Positions 1 to 8,921 are shown, counted from the first letter of the stretch. The stretch is DNA of 64,000 nt from Candidatus Pyrohabitans jungbluthii (GCA_002010065.2 MTMD02000008.1:330758-394757); one strand, 5' to 3'. Notes: generated by a model from the sequence alone, not told the origin. Program-made: numbers and translations.

Positions 1-554
1 ACGCGGTTATCTCAGCCGAAGACGAGGTTATGACGCGAGCTATTGAGCGCTTCCGCGGGTTAAGAATAACAAAGAATGACCCGTGGGAGACCCTCGTAGC
101 CTTCATCTGCTCCATAAACAACAACATCCCGCGAATAAGGAAGAATGTGCAGTGCCTTCTCAGCGGGGGCTGTGTATTGCCTCCGGAGCAGCTTGCCGCA
201 GCAGACTTGACCAAAGCAAAGCTGGGCTTCAGGGAGAGATACCTTAAAGCCACCGCAGCGAGAGTCGCTAACATGGACTTCAAAGCTCTTGGAAAGCTGA
301 GCTACACCGAAGCCAAGCAGGAGCTTATGAAGCTCCAGGGTGTTGGGGAGAAGGTTGCTGACTGCGTGCTCCTCTTTGGCTTCGGCTACCTTGAGGCTTT
401 TCCTGTGGATGTGTGGATAGCCCGTGCTATGCGTGCATATTATGGCATCGATAAAATTAAGGAGATGCGCCACTTTGCCCGCGAGAGGTGGCACCCCTAC
501 GAGGGCTACGCCCAGCAGTACCTCTACATGCTGGTGAGGGAGGAGAAGCCGTGA
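1..554 (+). CDS. 8-oxoguanine DNA glycosylase / HhH-GPD family (5' partial)
   Basis: Base-excision repair glycosylase/lyase of the HhH-GPD superfamily, Ogg1-like. The reading frame is open to the first base of the window, so the N-terminal part (about 100 residues in archaeal Ogg proteins) is missing. Counting from the Met at base 30, the helix-hairpin-helix LQGVGEKVADC lies at residues 102-112, with the catalytic Lys at 108 and the conserved Asp in PVDVW at 127. The segment FICSINNNIPRIR is typical of the Ogg1 branch and less so of AlkA or Nth. No Fe-S cysteine cluster is visible at the C-terminus. It converges on the UbiB-like gene, 6 bases away. The family call is firm; the exact substrate is inferred. 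Confidence 0.85.
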   Translation, partial: AVISAEDEVMTRAIERFRGLRITKNDPWETLVAFICSINNNIPRIRKNVQCLLSGGCVLPPEQLAAADLTKAKLGFRERYLKATAARVANMDFKALGKLSYTEAKQELMKLQGVGEKVADCVLLFGFGYLEAFPVDVWIARAMRAYYGIDKIKEMRHFARERWHPYEGYAQQYLYMLVREEKP

Positions 555-560
555 GGGTAA

Positions 561-2222
561 CTACAACCTCCCGCTCCTCAGAATGCTGAGCAGGAGCACT
601 GTGCCCAGAACGCTGGCGAACAGAAAGCCAAGGATGCCAAAGACCGGGTATCCCAGGAAGCTTGGCCCCTTATCTGTCTGCATTATAAGCGCCGAGCCTA
701 CAACTATAGCTGAGGTTATGAGCGCGAAGGAGATGCGGTTGCTCATCACCTCAAGCTCATATATCAGCTCGCTGAAGCCGCGGTGCTGCAGGGTGAGCTT
801 GCCCTCCTCCGCGCGCCTCAGCACCGCCTCGGTAGCCGTGGGAATCCTCCTCAGCGCCTGTACCAGAGATGAAAGCTCGCGAATAAAATCTCTGGCAAGG
901 CGGCGTGGAGCTAGGCGCTGGCGTATCATCTCCTTTACGAAGGGCTTGGCGGCAATGGTGAAGTTGAACTCAGGGTTCAGCGTTCTGGCAACGCCCTCTA
1001 TTGTAACCATGCTTTTGATTAGGAAGGCGAAGTTAGGGGGCATCATTACGCGATGCTTTAGCGCAATCTCCAGCATCTCGTTGAGCAGGGCAGCGACGTT
1101 CACCTGGCTAAGCTTGGTGTCGTAGTACTCAAGGATTAAGTCTTCAATATCACTGCGGAACTCACTCAAATCGCTCTCCGGCGTTACTACCCCTATGCGC
1201 AGAAGCTGCTCCACAACGCGCTCAACATCCTTATCAACCAGCGCTATCGCTAGGTCAGCGAGCTTGTCGCGCAGCTCGCTCTCTATGCGCGCCACCATTC
1301 CAAAGTCCACCATGGCTATGCGCTCGCCTTCAAGCACCAGCAGGTTGCCCGGGTGAGGGTCTGCCTGGAAAAGCCCATCCACAAAAAACTGCTTCATGAA
1401 CGCCTGGGCGAGCCTCTCAGCGAGCAGCTCAAGGTCGTAGCCCCTGTTTTTGAGCTCCTCAACTTTGCTTATCTTCACCCCCTCAATATACTCCATGCAT
1501 AGCACCCGCTTTGTGGTGTACTCCCAGTATATCTTTGGTATCTTTATGTAGTCTATGTCAGAGAAGTTCTTTGCAAAGCGCTCCGCATTTCTCCCTTCCC
1601 GCATGAAATCCAGCTCACGGCGAATAGTCTTGGCAAACTCGTTAACTATGCCAACGAGGTTGTAGCGCCTTGCCTCGCGCACACGAGCTTCAACCAGCGA
1701 TGCAAGCTGGTACAGCAGGGAGATGTCTGATTCGATAGTCTTTGCTATATTCGGGCGCTGCACCTTGACAACGACGCTCTCCCCGCTCTTGAGCTTCGCC
1801 CTGTGAACCTGCGCCAGTGAGGCGCTGGCTATGGGCTTGCGCTCAAAGTAAGCAAAAACCTCCTCTAAGCTCTTACCAAGCTCCTGCTCCACTACACCCT
1901 TTACTTCATCGAAGCTCAACGGCAGCGCTTCATCCTGAAGCTTGCTCAGCTCGTCGATATACTCCTTGGGTATTAAGTCTGGGCGAGTGCTCAGAATCTG
2001 CCCTAGCTTTATGTAGGTAGCGCCCAGCTCCTCCAGGATAAGGCGCACCTTCTCAGGCGTTGTAAGCCCCTCTATCTCCTCCGGGAAGAGCCTTCTCTTA
2101 AAGGGTATGTAGGAGTAGAGACCAGCGCGTTTTAGTACAATATCGAAGCCATACTTGCTGACAACACCTACTATCTCACGCAGCCTGGCTACGTTGCCTA
2201 TACCTCGCCTTCTGTGTAGCAT
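561..2222 (-). CDS. UbiB/AarF/ABC1-family atypical kinase
   Basis: Atypical protein-kinase-like ATPase of the UbiB/ADCK family, usually membrane-bound and linked to isoprenoid-lipid metabolism. Visible family motifs are the KxGQ-type YIKLGQILSTRPD near the N-terminus, the Ala-rich nucleotide loop SASLAQVHRAKL, VKVQRP, and the metal-binding HPGNLL plus VDFGMV. Two hydrophobic C-terminal segments look transmembrane. I chose the ATG at 2222, one base after the stop of the phasin-like gene upstream, because the longer reading would overlap that gene; this gives 553 aa. It is probably co-transcribed with 2224-2535. The substrate is unknown; a role with archaeal quinones or lipids is only inference. 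Confidence 0.85.
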   Translation of the reverse strand: MLHRRRGIGNVARLREIVGVVSKYGFDIVLKRAGLYSYIPFKRRLFPEEIEGLTTPEKVRLILEELGATYIKLGQILSTRPDLIPKEYIDELSKLQDEALPLSFDEVKGVVEQELGKSLEEVFAYFERKPIASASLAQVHRAKLKSGESVVVKVQRPNIAKTIESDISLLYQLASLVEARVREARRYNLVGIVNEFAKTIRRELDFMREGRNAERFAKNFSDIDYIKIPKIYWEYTTKRVLCMEYIEGVKISKVEELKNRGYDLELLAERLAQAFMKQFFVDGLFQADPHPGNLLVLEGERIAMVDFGMVARIESELRDKLADLAIALVDKDVERVVEQLLRIGVVTPESDLSEFRSDIEDLILEYYDTKLSQVNVAALLNEMLEIALKHRVMMPPNFAFLIKSMVTIEGVARTLNPEFNFTIAAKPFVKEMIRQRLAPRRLARDFIRELSSLVQALRRIPTATEAVLRRAEEGKLTLQHRGFSELIYELEVMSNRISFALITSAIVVGSALIMQTDKGPSFLGYPVFGILGFLFASVLGTVLLLSILRSGRL

Positions 2223-2223
2223 A

Positions 2224-2535
2224 CTACTTCTCGCCAGCCAGCTTGGCAATGGTGCGCTCGAGCTTTTCTATCTTCTTGCTCAGCTTTTCCACGTCCTTCT
2301 TGGAGGCGACACCTGTTTTAGCTAAAGCCTTCTCAACCTCCTCCGCGACTCTCTTCTGAAGCTCCTTCTTCTGCTTCTCCCGCTCAGCGAGAAGCTCTCT
2401 CACGAGGGCCTTGCCCTCCTCCCTGCTCAGCTCCCCCTTCTTCTCAAGCTCCGCCACAAACTCGCGGAGTTTCTCCTCTGTTATGGCAGCAAGACCTATT
2501 CCCAGAAGTAGAGCTTTCTTTATCAAATCCTTCAC
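2224..2535 (-). CDS. Phasin-like coiled-coil small protein
   Basis: Protein of 103 aa with a short hydrophobic N-terminus (about residues 5-18), then a highly charged Lys/Glu-rich helical region with heptad character to the end. This is the look of phasin-family (PHA granule-associated) or PhaF-like proteins. Such small proteins are often found next to UbiB/AarF kinases, as here, where its stop and the next start are one base apart. It probably acts at a membrane or lipid surface as partner of the kinase; that is inferred from position only. No catalytic motif is seen. Confidence 0.6.
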   Translation of the reverse strand: MKDLIKKALLLGIGLAAITEEKLREFVAELEKKGELSREEGKALVRELLAEREKQKKELQKRVAEEVEKALAKTGVASKKDVEKLSKKIEKLERTIAKLAGEK

Positions 2536-2594
2536 ACCAAATCCCTCCTAGTGTAATATGGGCACGGAGGATAAAAAAGTTTGTCATGATAGGA

Positions 2595-2623
2595 ACTTCG
2601 TTACCCTATCGCCTATCGGCGAG
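2595..2623. repeat. Degenerate copy of the 3.3-kb tandem repeat
   Basis: The stretch begins acttcgttaccctatcg and continues to cggcgaga, resembling the first half of the repeat units at 3310-3417. It sits between two minus-strand genes, just upstream of the phasin-like gene, so the repeat is dispersed and not confined to the tandem block. Confidence 0.45.
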
Positions 2624-2655
2624 ACCTCCTGCTACCATAGATTCAAGTTTGAATG

Positions 2656-2877
2656 TCAGGAGATCAGGCAGTAGTGGTTCACCCCGTTTATCTTAACCTT
2701 TCGCAGGTACCTGTAGAGCATGTGGTAGTAGATGAACATCTTTATGTGCCCTTCGTTAACTTTATACCCTCTCTCCGCCAGCCTCTCTGCTATTGTGCGC
2801 CCATCCACCACTTCACCAGGCTTAATGACCTCTAAAATCGCCCTAACCTTATTCGCGGTGTTCCCGAACTTCCTCAC
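2656..2877 (-). CDS. Small winged-helix-like protein
   Basis: Protein of 73 aa starting at a GTG. The sequence suggests a compact winged helix: a helix with KVRAILEVIKPG, a second helix GRTIAERLAERGYK, and a recognition-like segment EGHIKMFIYYHMLYRYL followed by a strand pair ending NGVNHYCLIS. It could be a DNA-binding regulator or part of a toxin/regulatory pair with the tiny membrane protein whose gene overlaps its 5' end. No family name can be given with confidence. Confidence 0.55.
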   Translation of the reverse strand: MRKFGNTANKVRAILEVIKPGEVVDGRTIAERLAERGYKVNEGHIKMFIYYHMLYRYLRKVKINGVNHYCLIS

Positions 2878-2965
2878 CTTTCATCACCTCCTTCAGGTAT
2901 AAGTCGAGGGCTACCCCGAGAGCAATGCTTGCCCCGGCGAAGAGCGCAGTTATGATTATGTCCAT
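2849..2965 (-). CDS. 38-aa predicted single-pass membrane peptide
   Basis: Short ORF MDIIITALFAGASIALG followed by a charged tail ending REHRE. It has one hydrophobic segment (residues 2-21) and a polar cytoplasmic-like C-terminus. A TATA-like ctatattttatc (minus strand, 2982-2993) lies about 25 bases upstream, which would place transcription start at or next to this ATG, as in leaderless archaeal mRNAs. It overlaps the start of the winged-helix gene by 29 bases, suggesting translational coupling. Function unknown. Confidence 0.45.
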   Translation of the reverse strand: MDIIITALFAGASIALGVALDLYLKEVMKGEEVREHRE

Positions 2966-2989
2966 TCTCATCACCTTTTGATAAAATAT

Positions 2990-3309
2990 AGTAGTACCCA
3001 TAATATTTATTATTTTTCCAGCAATAATGGATGTTTTAATAATAATTGGCGTTTAATTGGTCGCTTTAATGTTCACAAATGTTTATATTCGTGTATTATT
3101 GTAAAACAAGCCAATACCTCTTTTTGCGCTTTAGTCCACATCTACGAAATATAAAAATTCATGGCCGTTATGTTTCGAAAAGTTTCTCTGTGGTCATTTC
3201 CATAATATATGCCAGATTTATTGGCATTTGGTCAAATCATGGTAATCAATGCGTCATTACACAGCTACCTCGCCAAAATCGTAGGTATTTTGGCTACTTC
3301 ATTCCAGGT
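2990..3309. other. AT-rich intergenic stretch
   Basis: About 320 bases, distinctly AT-richer than the neighbouring genes, with no ORF that looks coding and no RNA gene I can recognise. The left edge holds the minus-strand promoter of the small membrane peptide; the right edge runs into the tandem repeat. Confidence 0.5.
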
Positions 3310-3417
3310 ACTTCGTCACCCTATCGTGCTTCGCACGAAACGGGTAACTTCGTCACACCGGAAGCTTCGCGAGACGGGTAACTTCGTCACCCTATCGTGC
3401 TTCGCACGAGACGGGTA
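3310..3417. repeat. Three-unit tandem repeat with hairpin core
   Basis: Three head-to-tail units at 3310-3346, 3347-3380 and 3381-3417 (37, 34 and 37 bases). Each starts acttcgtca and ends acgggta. Units 1 and 3 contain the perfect inverted repeat tcgtgcttcgcacga and differ by one base; unit 2 has a different core (gaagcttcgcgag). A degenerate copy lies at 2595-2623. The block ends 10 bases before the TATA box of the PfkB gene. There are no unique spacers, so it is not a CRISPR; it looks like a REP/palindromic intergenic element. Confidence 0.7.
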
Positions 3418-3430
3418 ACCCCCAGTAAAA

Positions 3431-3438
3431 AATTTATT
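3431..3438 (+). promoter_or_regulatory. TATA box of the PfkB-family kinase gene
   Basis: The sequence aatttatt within an A/T run is centred about 26 bases upstream of the ATG at 3460. This is the spacing expected for a leaderless archaeal transcript and supports that start over upstream in-frame codons. Confidence 0.55.
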
Positions 3439-3459
3439 CCCCGCCAGCCTGGTTATACC

Positions 3460-4386
3460 ATGGACATCGTTGCGATAGGGCATGCCAGCGTCGACTTGGT
3501 TAGAATCTCCGGCAAGGAGAAGAATCAGCTTGGTGGAGCAGCGGTTTACTCCGCGCTTGCAGCTAAAATCTTTTCTCGCGCTGGCGTTGTAACCCGCGTT
3601 GGTACCGACTTTCCCGGTGAGTTTTATTCCCTGCTCAGAAAGGCAGGAGTTGACACCTCTGGAATAAAGCAGGTTCAGGGAAAAAGCACAAGCTTTGAGA
3701 TTGAGTACGACGATAATGGGCAGGCGCACTACAAAAGCTACAATCTCGGAGTGGGCATACACATTCGCCCCAAGGACATACCCAGGAGCTACCTCACCGC
3801 CAAGGCATTTCACATCGCTCCTATGGCTGCGAGCAAGCAGCACTCGTTTGTCAGCTACCTCAGGGAGCACACTTACAGCTTAATTTCCCTCAACACCCAT
3901 GTGGCGTACTTCCAGAGGTATAAAAAGGAGCTTCTCGACCTCATAGGTGAGGTAGATATATTTACGATAAACGACGACGAAGCTATGCGCTTAACCGGTA
4001 CGCGCAGCCTTGAACACGCGATAAACGCCCTGAAAAAGCTCAAGCACAGCATTATCGTCGTGACGATGGGGGTTTACGGCAGCATAATACTCGAGCACGG
4101 AGAGGTCAGCTTCTCGCCTTCAGTGATTCAGCGGCGCATCGTGGATTTAACTGGCTGCGGCGATGCCTTTGCCGGCTCATTTCTGGCGAGCTACCTCAAG
4201 ACAGAGAACGCCGTGAAGGCTGCGAACATCGCAAATAGCGTCGCTGCGATAAACGCCAGCGACTGGAATTTCAGGGCACTCGCCAGGCTCTCCTTCCCCA
4301 GTTTAGAGGCATTTCAGGAGTTCGTCGTGGCGAGGCAGCGCAGGCTGAGCAAAAATCAGCGCAGCTTGGAGCACTTTCTGGGATAG
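3460..4386 (+). CDS. PfkB-family carbohydrate/nucleoside kinase
   Basis: Ribokinase-fold sugar or nucleoside kinase of 308 aa. The N-terminus MDIVAIGHASVDLV leads to the substrate-binding segment QLGGAAVYSA, and the C-terminal PfkB signature is DLTGCGDAFAGSF with the catalytic Asp in GCGDAF. The start is set by the homology-like N-terminus and the TATA box 26 bases upstream. It ends directly against the convergent hypF gene. Archaeal members include nucleoside, ribose-1-phosphate, ADP-sugar and adenosine kinases; the substrate cannot be told from sequence. Confidence 0.85.
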   Translation: MDIVAIGHASVDLVRISGKEKNQLGGAAVYSALAAKIFSRAGVVTRVGTDFPGEFYSLLRKAGVDTSGIKQVQGKSTSFEIEYDDNGQAHYKSYNLGVGIHIRPKDIPRSYLTAKAFHIAPMAASKQHSFVSYLREHTYSLISLNTHVAYFQRYKKELLDLIGEVDIFTINDDEAMRLTGTRSLEHAINALKKLKHSIIVVTMGVYGSIILEHGEVSFSPSVIQRRIVDLTGCGDAFAGSFLASYLKTENAVKAANIANSVAAINASDWNFRALARLSFPSLEAFQEFVVARQRRLSKNQRSLEHFLG

Positions 4387-6660
4387 CTATCTCCCCTCTT
4401 CTATCCGCTTTGCCGCTATGTAGCACTGCCCCAAGGCGATGCCTCCATCTCCCGGCGGGACTACGCGATGCTGTACAAGCGTAAATCCTTCTCTCTCCAC
4501 CACCTTCTTTATCCTTCTCACAATCGCGTCGTTGTAGGCAACGCCTCCGGTAACGCCTATCTTCTCCACGCCCTGCCGCTCAGCAGCAGCCACAGCAAGC
4601 ATGGCAATACCCTCAGCGAGCGCTGCTTGAGCGCTTGCGGCTATATCCTCTCGTCGCTCGCCTTCGCGCAGGTACTCCAAGGCTTTTGCAACGACGCCGC
4701 TTGTGTTGAGAACCTCGGAGCCACCTTCTCTCTTTATCTCCACAGGCATCTCCAGCTCAGCCTTGCCCTTCACAGCAAACGCTTCCAGCTTAATCGCCGG
4801 CTCGCCCTCATAGGTTCTCTTTCTGCAAACCCCAAGAAGCGCAGCTATTGCATCGAGCACCCTGCCCATACTTGAGGTCTCCACAACGTTAAAGCCCCGC
4901 TCAAGCTGTCTCACCACAACATTAGCCTCGCCCTCGCGCATCCCCAGGCTTGAAAGAAGCCCGATAAGCTCCTCTCTGGAGTAACGGGGGTGTAACATGC
5001 CCGCGAGCATGCGCAGAGGATAGCGAGTTGCTAGGTCTCCACCTGGAGCGGGGTTGTACTCCAGATGTGCCTCCCTGGAAAATTCATATCCTGAGCAGTA
5101 GAGCACCTCACCCCCCCAGGCACTGCCATCTTCGCCATAACCAAAGCCGTCTATAGCGATGCCCACAAGCTCCTCCTCGCCACTCTCAGCCATAAGCGCA
5201 GCGATATGAGCGTGGTGATGCTGCACCTGCATTATCTCGCAACCATAGAGCGAGGCGAGCTCCTCCGCAAGCTTAGAGGTGGCAAACTCCGGGTGAAGGT
5301 CACGAGCTATGCAGGCGAGTTCGTCCACCCTATTTAGCTCCATAAGGGTGGAGCACGCCTGCCTGAGAAACTCAAGCGTTGGGAGCTTCTTTGTATCGCC
5401 GATGTACTGGGTAAGAAAGGCACGTTTGCCGGAGAGCACGCAGCCGGCGACATTCTCCTCGGCGCCAAGAGCGATAATTGCACCTTCAAATTCTATATTA
5501 AGCTCTATGGGTAGAGGAACGTATCCCCGGGAGCGGCGCAAATATGCGGTGCTACCCGCCACCAGCTTGAGCACGCTGTCGTCAATGCGATTGCGAATCC
5601 TGCGATTGTGCACCAGAGAGTAGTCTTGGTAGCCGAGGCTCAGCACATCCTCACGGGTAATCGCCATTGGCTCTCCCGGCACATTGGCGGAGGTCATAAT
5701 AAAAGCTGGCTCCTTCGAATAGTGGAAGAGGAGGTGGTGTACCCCCGTATAGGGAAGCATAATCCCCACATTGCTGAGCCCTGGTGCCACAAGTGGTGAA
5801 AGAGGCGAATCCTCACGCCTGCGCAGGAGTACTATTGGGCGCTGGGCACTGAGAAGGAGCTTCTCCTCCACCTCGCTAATGTGGGCAAATAGCCTCGCCG
5901 CCTCTATATCGCGTGCCATTATTGCAAAGGGCTTCTCAGGCCTGCGCGAAGTTCTGCGGAGCCTCTCTATCGGCTCGTCCTCCGTAACCTTCGCCGCTAA
6001 GTGAGTGCCTCCCAAGCCCATTATCGCCACTATATACCCTTCATCAAGAAGCCTGGCAGCCTCACGTATGACATCGCTAACCTCAACCCTATTTTCGCCC
6101 TCATAAAGCTCATAGCTGGGGCCGCATTTCGGGCAGGCTATGGGTTCAGCATGAAAGCGCCTGTCTTCTGGATTACGGTATTCCCGGGCGCACGCATCGC
6201 ACATGCTAAAGTCGCGCATCGTCGTGTTCTCCCTGTCGTAGGGCAGAGCCTCAATAATCGCAAACCTGGGACCGCAGTCTGTGCACACTGTGAAGGGGTA
6301 CATGTAGCGCCTATCGCCGGGGTCGAACATCTCCTTTAAGCAAGCGTCGCAAATCGCAACATCCGGCGGTATTACGGAGCCCTCGCCACCCTCCTGCGAG
6401 CTTTCAAGCACCAGAAAATCATCATAGTGATCCTTATCGCCTGCCGGAAGCTCCTCTATGGAATGAATCTCCGCCAGGGGTGGAAGCTCCTCTCGAAGGC
6501 GATTGATAAAGCGCGCCACATCGCCAATCGCAAGAATCTCAACGCTGTTTCCACGGTTGCGAACGTAGCCACGGATTCCCAGACGCTTGGCTATGCGGTA
6601 AACGAAGGGTCTGAAGCCCACGCCCTGCACAACGCCACGGATAAGAAGGCGCTTCTTCAT
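4387..6660 (-). CDS. hypF: [NiFe]-hydrogenase maturation carbamoyltransferase HypF
   Basis: HypF makes the thiocarbamate precursor of the cyanide ligands of [NiFe]-hydrogenases from carbamoyl phosphate and transfers it to HypE. All domains are present in 757 aa: an acylphosphatase-like N-terminus (GVVQGVGFRPFVYRIAKRLG), two zinc-finger motifs of CxxC-x18-CxxC type (residues about 105-180), a YrdC-like domain (about 190-370) and the Kae1-like carbamoyltransferase with metal-binding HHHAHIA. No other hyp gene lies nearby. Its presence implies a [NiFe]-hydrogenase elsewhere in the genome. Confidence 0.95.
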   Translation of the reverse strand: MKKRLLIRGVVQGVGFRPFVYRIAKRLGIRGYVRNRGNSVEILAIGDVARFINRLREELPPLAEIHSIEELPAGDKDHYDDFLVLESSQEGGEGSVIPPDVAICDACLKEMFDPGDRRYMYPFTVCTDCGPRFAIIEALPYDRENTTMRDFSMCDACAREYRNPEDRRFHAEPIACPKCGPSYELYEGENRVEVSDVIREAARLLDEGYIVAIMGLGGTHLAAKVTEDEPIERLRRTSRRPEKPFAIMARDIEAARLFAHISEVEEKLLLSAQRPIVLLRRREDSPLSPLVAPGLSNVGIMLPYTGVHHLLFHYSKEPAFIMTSANVPGEPMAITREDVLSLGYQDYSLVHNRRIRNRIDDSVLKLVAGSTAYLRRSRGYVPLPIELNIEFEGAIIALGAEENVAGCVLSGKRAFLTQYIGDTKKLPTLEFLRQACSTLMELNRVDELACIARDLHPEFATSKLAEELASLYGCEIMQVQHHHAHIAALMAESGEEELVGIAIDGFGYGEDGSAWGGEVLYCSGYEFSREAHLEYNPAPGGDLATRYPLRMLAGMLHPRYSREELIGLLSSLGMREGEANVVVRQLERGFNVVETSSMGRVLDAIAALLGVCRKRTYEGEPAIKLEAFAVKGKAELEMPVEIKREGGSEVLNTSGVVAKALEYLREGERREDIAASAQAALAEGIAMLAVAAAERQGVEKIGVTGGVAYNDAIVRRIKKVVEREGFTLVQHRVVPPGDGGIALGQCYIAAKRIEEGR

Positions 6661-6699
6661 TGGTAAGAGTATTGGCGGCGTTGCTTAAAGGCTTTGCCT

Positions 6700-7305
6700 C
6701 TATTTTTCCTGCTTCCTGCCTTTCATAAAGGCATAGGTGTAGAAGATTCGCTCCAGCGCTGTGGAGTGGGAAAGCAATGCAACGAATGCCAGCGCGTAAT
6801 ATAGTGCACGTTCTGCTTCCATAAAGCCAGCAAGGCTAGCGGCAAGGGCGACGATAATTATTATAAGCCTCTCGGCGCGCTCCCCTAAACCAACGTCGCA
6901 GCGCGGAATGAAGAGCTCCGCCCTTGCACGAGTATAGCTCACCATGAAGCTGCCGAGAAGCGCGAGGAAGGCGAGCAGGTAGTGGCTCTCGAGATACAGC
7001 GCAATACCAATTATAACCGCAGCATCTGCATACCTGTCCAGGGTCGCGTCGAAAAAGGCGCCGAAGTCGCTAACGCGTTGCGTTAACCTCGCAACAGCGC
7101 CGTCAATGACATCGAAGAAGCCTGTGAGCAGAAGAAGTACAAAGGCAAGGTCGAGACGCTTGGCTGCAAGGGCAAAGGCAGTGGCAACGCTTGCAAGCAA
7201 ACCAAAGATAGTTAGAAGATTGGGTGCTATACCAAGCGCTGCGAATAGCCTGGCGATTGGTACGATGAAGATATTTGCAGTGCTTCTAAAACGGGCGCTC
7301 AGCAT
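6700..7305 (-). CDS. CDP-alcohol phosphatidyltransferase family protein
   Basis: Integral membrane enzyme of 201 aa with about six hydrophobic segments, joining a CDP-activated lipid to a polar head group. The CDP-alcohol transferase signature D-G-x2-A-R-x8-G-x3-D-x3-D is visible from DGAVARL to FFDATLDRYAD. In archaea this family includes archaetidylserine and archaetidylinositol-phosphate synthases. The short form with the signature near the first third fits the latter, but the head group is inferred. Confidence 0.85.
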   Translation of the reverse strand: MLSARFRSTANIFIVPIARLFAALGIAPNLLTIFGLLASVATAFALAAKRLDLAFVLLLLTGFFDVIDGAVARLTQRVSDFGAFFDATLDRYADAAVIIGIALYLESHYLLAFLALLGSFMVSYTRARAELFIPRCDVGLGERAERLIIIIVALAASLAGFMEAERALYYALAFVALLSHSTALERIFYTYAFMKGRKQEK

Positions 7306-7349
7306 GCTTGGATTTAAAACCTTTACTCGTTAAAATACTTATCGCGGAT

Positions 7350-8852
7350 ATGAAGGTGCTCATAGTTACGGGGAAGCTCGCAGCAGAGCGCGCTCTCGCA
7401 ATAGCCAAGCGCTTCTCCGCAAAGGTACACATAACCAGCGAGGAGGTGGCCAGCCTTTTAACTCCAAGAAAGATTGCAAAGAGCTTGGGCAGGGTTCGCG
7501 ACGCAGAGATGGTGCTCGTACCCGGCTTGATTAAGGGCGACGTCGCTGAGGTGGCTCGCGTAACCGGTGTACCCGTGTATAAAGGCACCCGTGACATCGC
7601 TGATTTGGAGATTCTCCTTAAAAATCTGGATAATATTGAACTCTCCACCACCACTCCAGCGGATGCCCTGCTTGAAGACAGGGTTATAGCTCAAGCGCTG
7701 CGCGAGCTCAAGCGCGTCGATTCCGCGAAGGTAAAAGAGAAGCTGCTCAAACGCAGGAGGAACATGCTAATAGGCAGCCTCGCTGTGGGCAGGGACTTTC
7801 CAATGCGAGTGCTGGCTGAGATTGTGGGGATAGAGCATCTGAGCGATGATGAGATTCTCAGGCGGGCGAACTACTTCAAGCGCAGCGGCGCTGACATAAT
7901 AGACCTGGGGATAATGGAGTCCTCGCCCAAGCGCGTCGCAGAGGTTATAGAACTGCTCAAACCTCTGGAAGTGCCCCTCTCCATTGATACCATGGAGGCG
8001 AGGAACATCGCCTCCGCCATAGATGCTGGGGCTGATCTCATTCTGAGCTTTGACCACGAGCTTTTGAAGGAGTTCTCTGGCATAGAAACGCCGAGCGTTA
8101 TAATCCCCCGTCGAGGAGGCGAGGTTCCCAGGCGGGCAGAGCAACGGGTAAAGCTCCTGGAGGAGAACATAGCTTTAGCAGAGGAACAGGGATTTAAAAA
8201 GATTATAGCCGACCCTCTGCTATCTCCTCTCAATTTCGGCTTCACCGAGAGCGTGGAAGCGTATCGCCGTTTTGGGGAGCGCAACCCTGAGCGGGTGATG
8301 CTCTTCGGCCTGGGCAATGTGAGCGAGCTGCTCGACGCGGATTCCACGGGCGTAAACGCTGTCCTCGCGGGCATAGCCAGCGAGGTGGGGGCGAGCATCC
8401 TCTTCACCCCAGAGGCAAGTGCTAAAACTAAGGGGAGCGTGCGCGAGCTGAGCGTAGCTGCGAAAATGATGTTCCTAGCGAAGCAGCGTGGAGCGATGCC
8501 CAAGGATCTGGGGCTCAGCTTGCTCGTGTGCAAAGAGAAGCGAATAAGGCGGGAGCCTCTGCCAGAGGAGGTAAAGCGAGCTAAGGCGGTAAAGGCTGAG
8601 CAAAGCGCCTCGCATGCATGGGATGCAAAGGGCTACTTCAAGATATACGTAGACGACGCGATGATTTACTGTGCCCATTTCATGGACGGGAAGCTCAACC
8701 TTGTTGTGACTGGCGAAAGCGCAAAAGACATAGGCGACACACTGCTGCGCCTGGGTTTAATAGGCGAGCTTTCCCATGCTCTGTACCTGGGCCGCGAACT
8801 TCAGCGCGCCGAGGATGCCCTTCGCCTTGGGAAGGGTTATGTTCAGCGGTGA
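7350..8852 (+). CDS. Dihydropteroate-synthase-like protein (tetrahydromethanopterin type)
   Basis: A 500-aa protein with a unique N-terminal domain and a TIM-barrel DHPS-like core (LIGSLAVGRDFPMRVLAEIV; GADIIDLGIMES; PLSIDTMEA; ADLILSFDHE). It belongs to the family of archaeal DHPS-related proteins thought to act in tetrahydromethanopterin biosynthesis. I chose the ATG at 7350 (MKVLIVTGKLA) because a TATA-like cgttaaaatacttat lies about 17-20 bases upstream and the alternative start falls before it. It is followed closely by pycB. Biochemical role of this family is only partly established. Confidence 0.8.
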   Translation: MKVLIVTGKLAAERALAIAKRFSAKVHITSEEVASLLTPRKIAKSLGRVRDAEMVLVPGLIKGDVAEVARVTGVPVYKGTRDIADLEILLKNLDNIELSTTTPADALLEDRVIAQALRELKRVDSAKVKEKLLKRRRNMLIGSLAVGRDFPMRVLAEIVGIEHLSDDEILRRANYFKRSGADIIDLGIMESSPKRVAEVIELLKPLEVPLSIDTMEARNIASAIDAGADLILSFDHELLKEFSGIETPSVIIPRRGGEVPRRAEQRVKLLEENIALAEEQGFKKIIADPLLSPLNFGFTESVEAYRRFGERNPERVMLFGLGNVSELLDADSTGVNAVLAGIASEVGASILFTPEASAKTKGSVRELSVAAKMMFLAKQRGAMPKDLGLSLLVCKEKRIRREPLPEEVKRAKAVKAEQSASHAWDAKGYFKIYVDDAMIYCAHFMDGKLNLVVTGESAKDIGDTLLRLGLIGELSHALYLGRELQRAEDALRLGKGYVQR

Positions 8853-8921
8853 GTTAAAAATTGTTACCGTTGAGACTGCTCGGCCTAATTGCGGCTTCAC
8901 AAGGCGAGAGAGGTTATAGGC

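Noticed and set aside
3170-3190. tttcgaaaagtttct as a further motility palindrome
   Set aside because: Only the left half matches; there is no TATA box at the usual distance and no gene.
3310-3417. Possible CRISPR array
   Set aside because: Only three head-to-tail units, no unique spacers between them, no cas genes; units differ in their cores.
3079-3418. ORFs across the 3.1-3.4 kb spacer
   Set aside because: They run through the tandem repeat and give repetitive peptides (NFVT...); AT-rich and without RBS.
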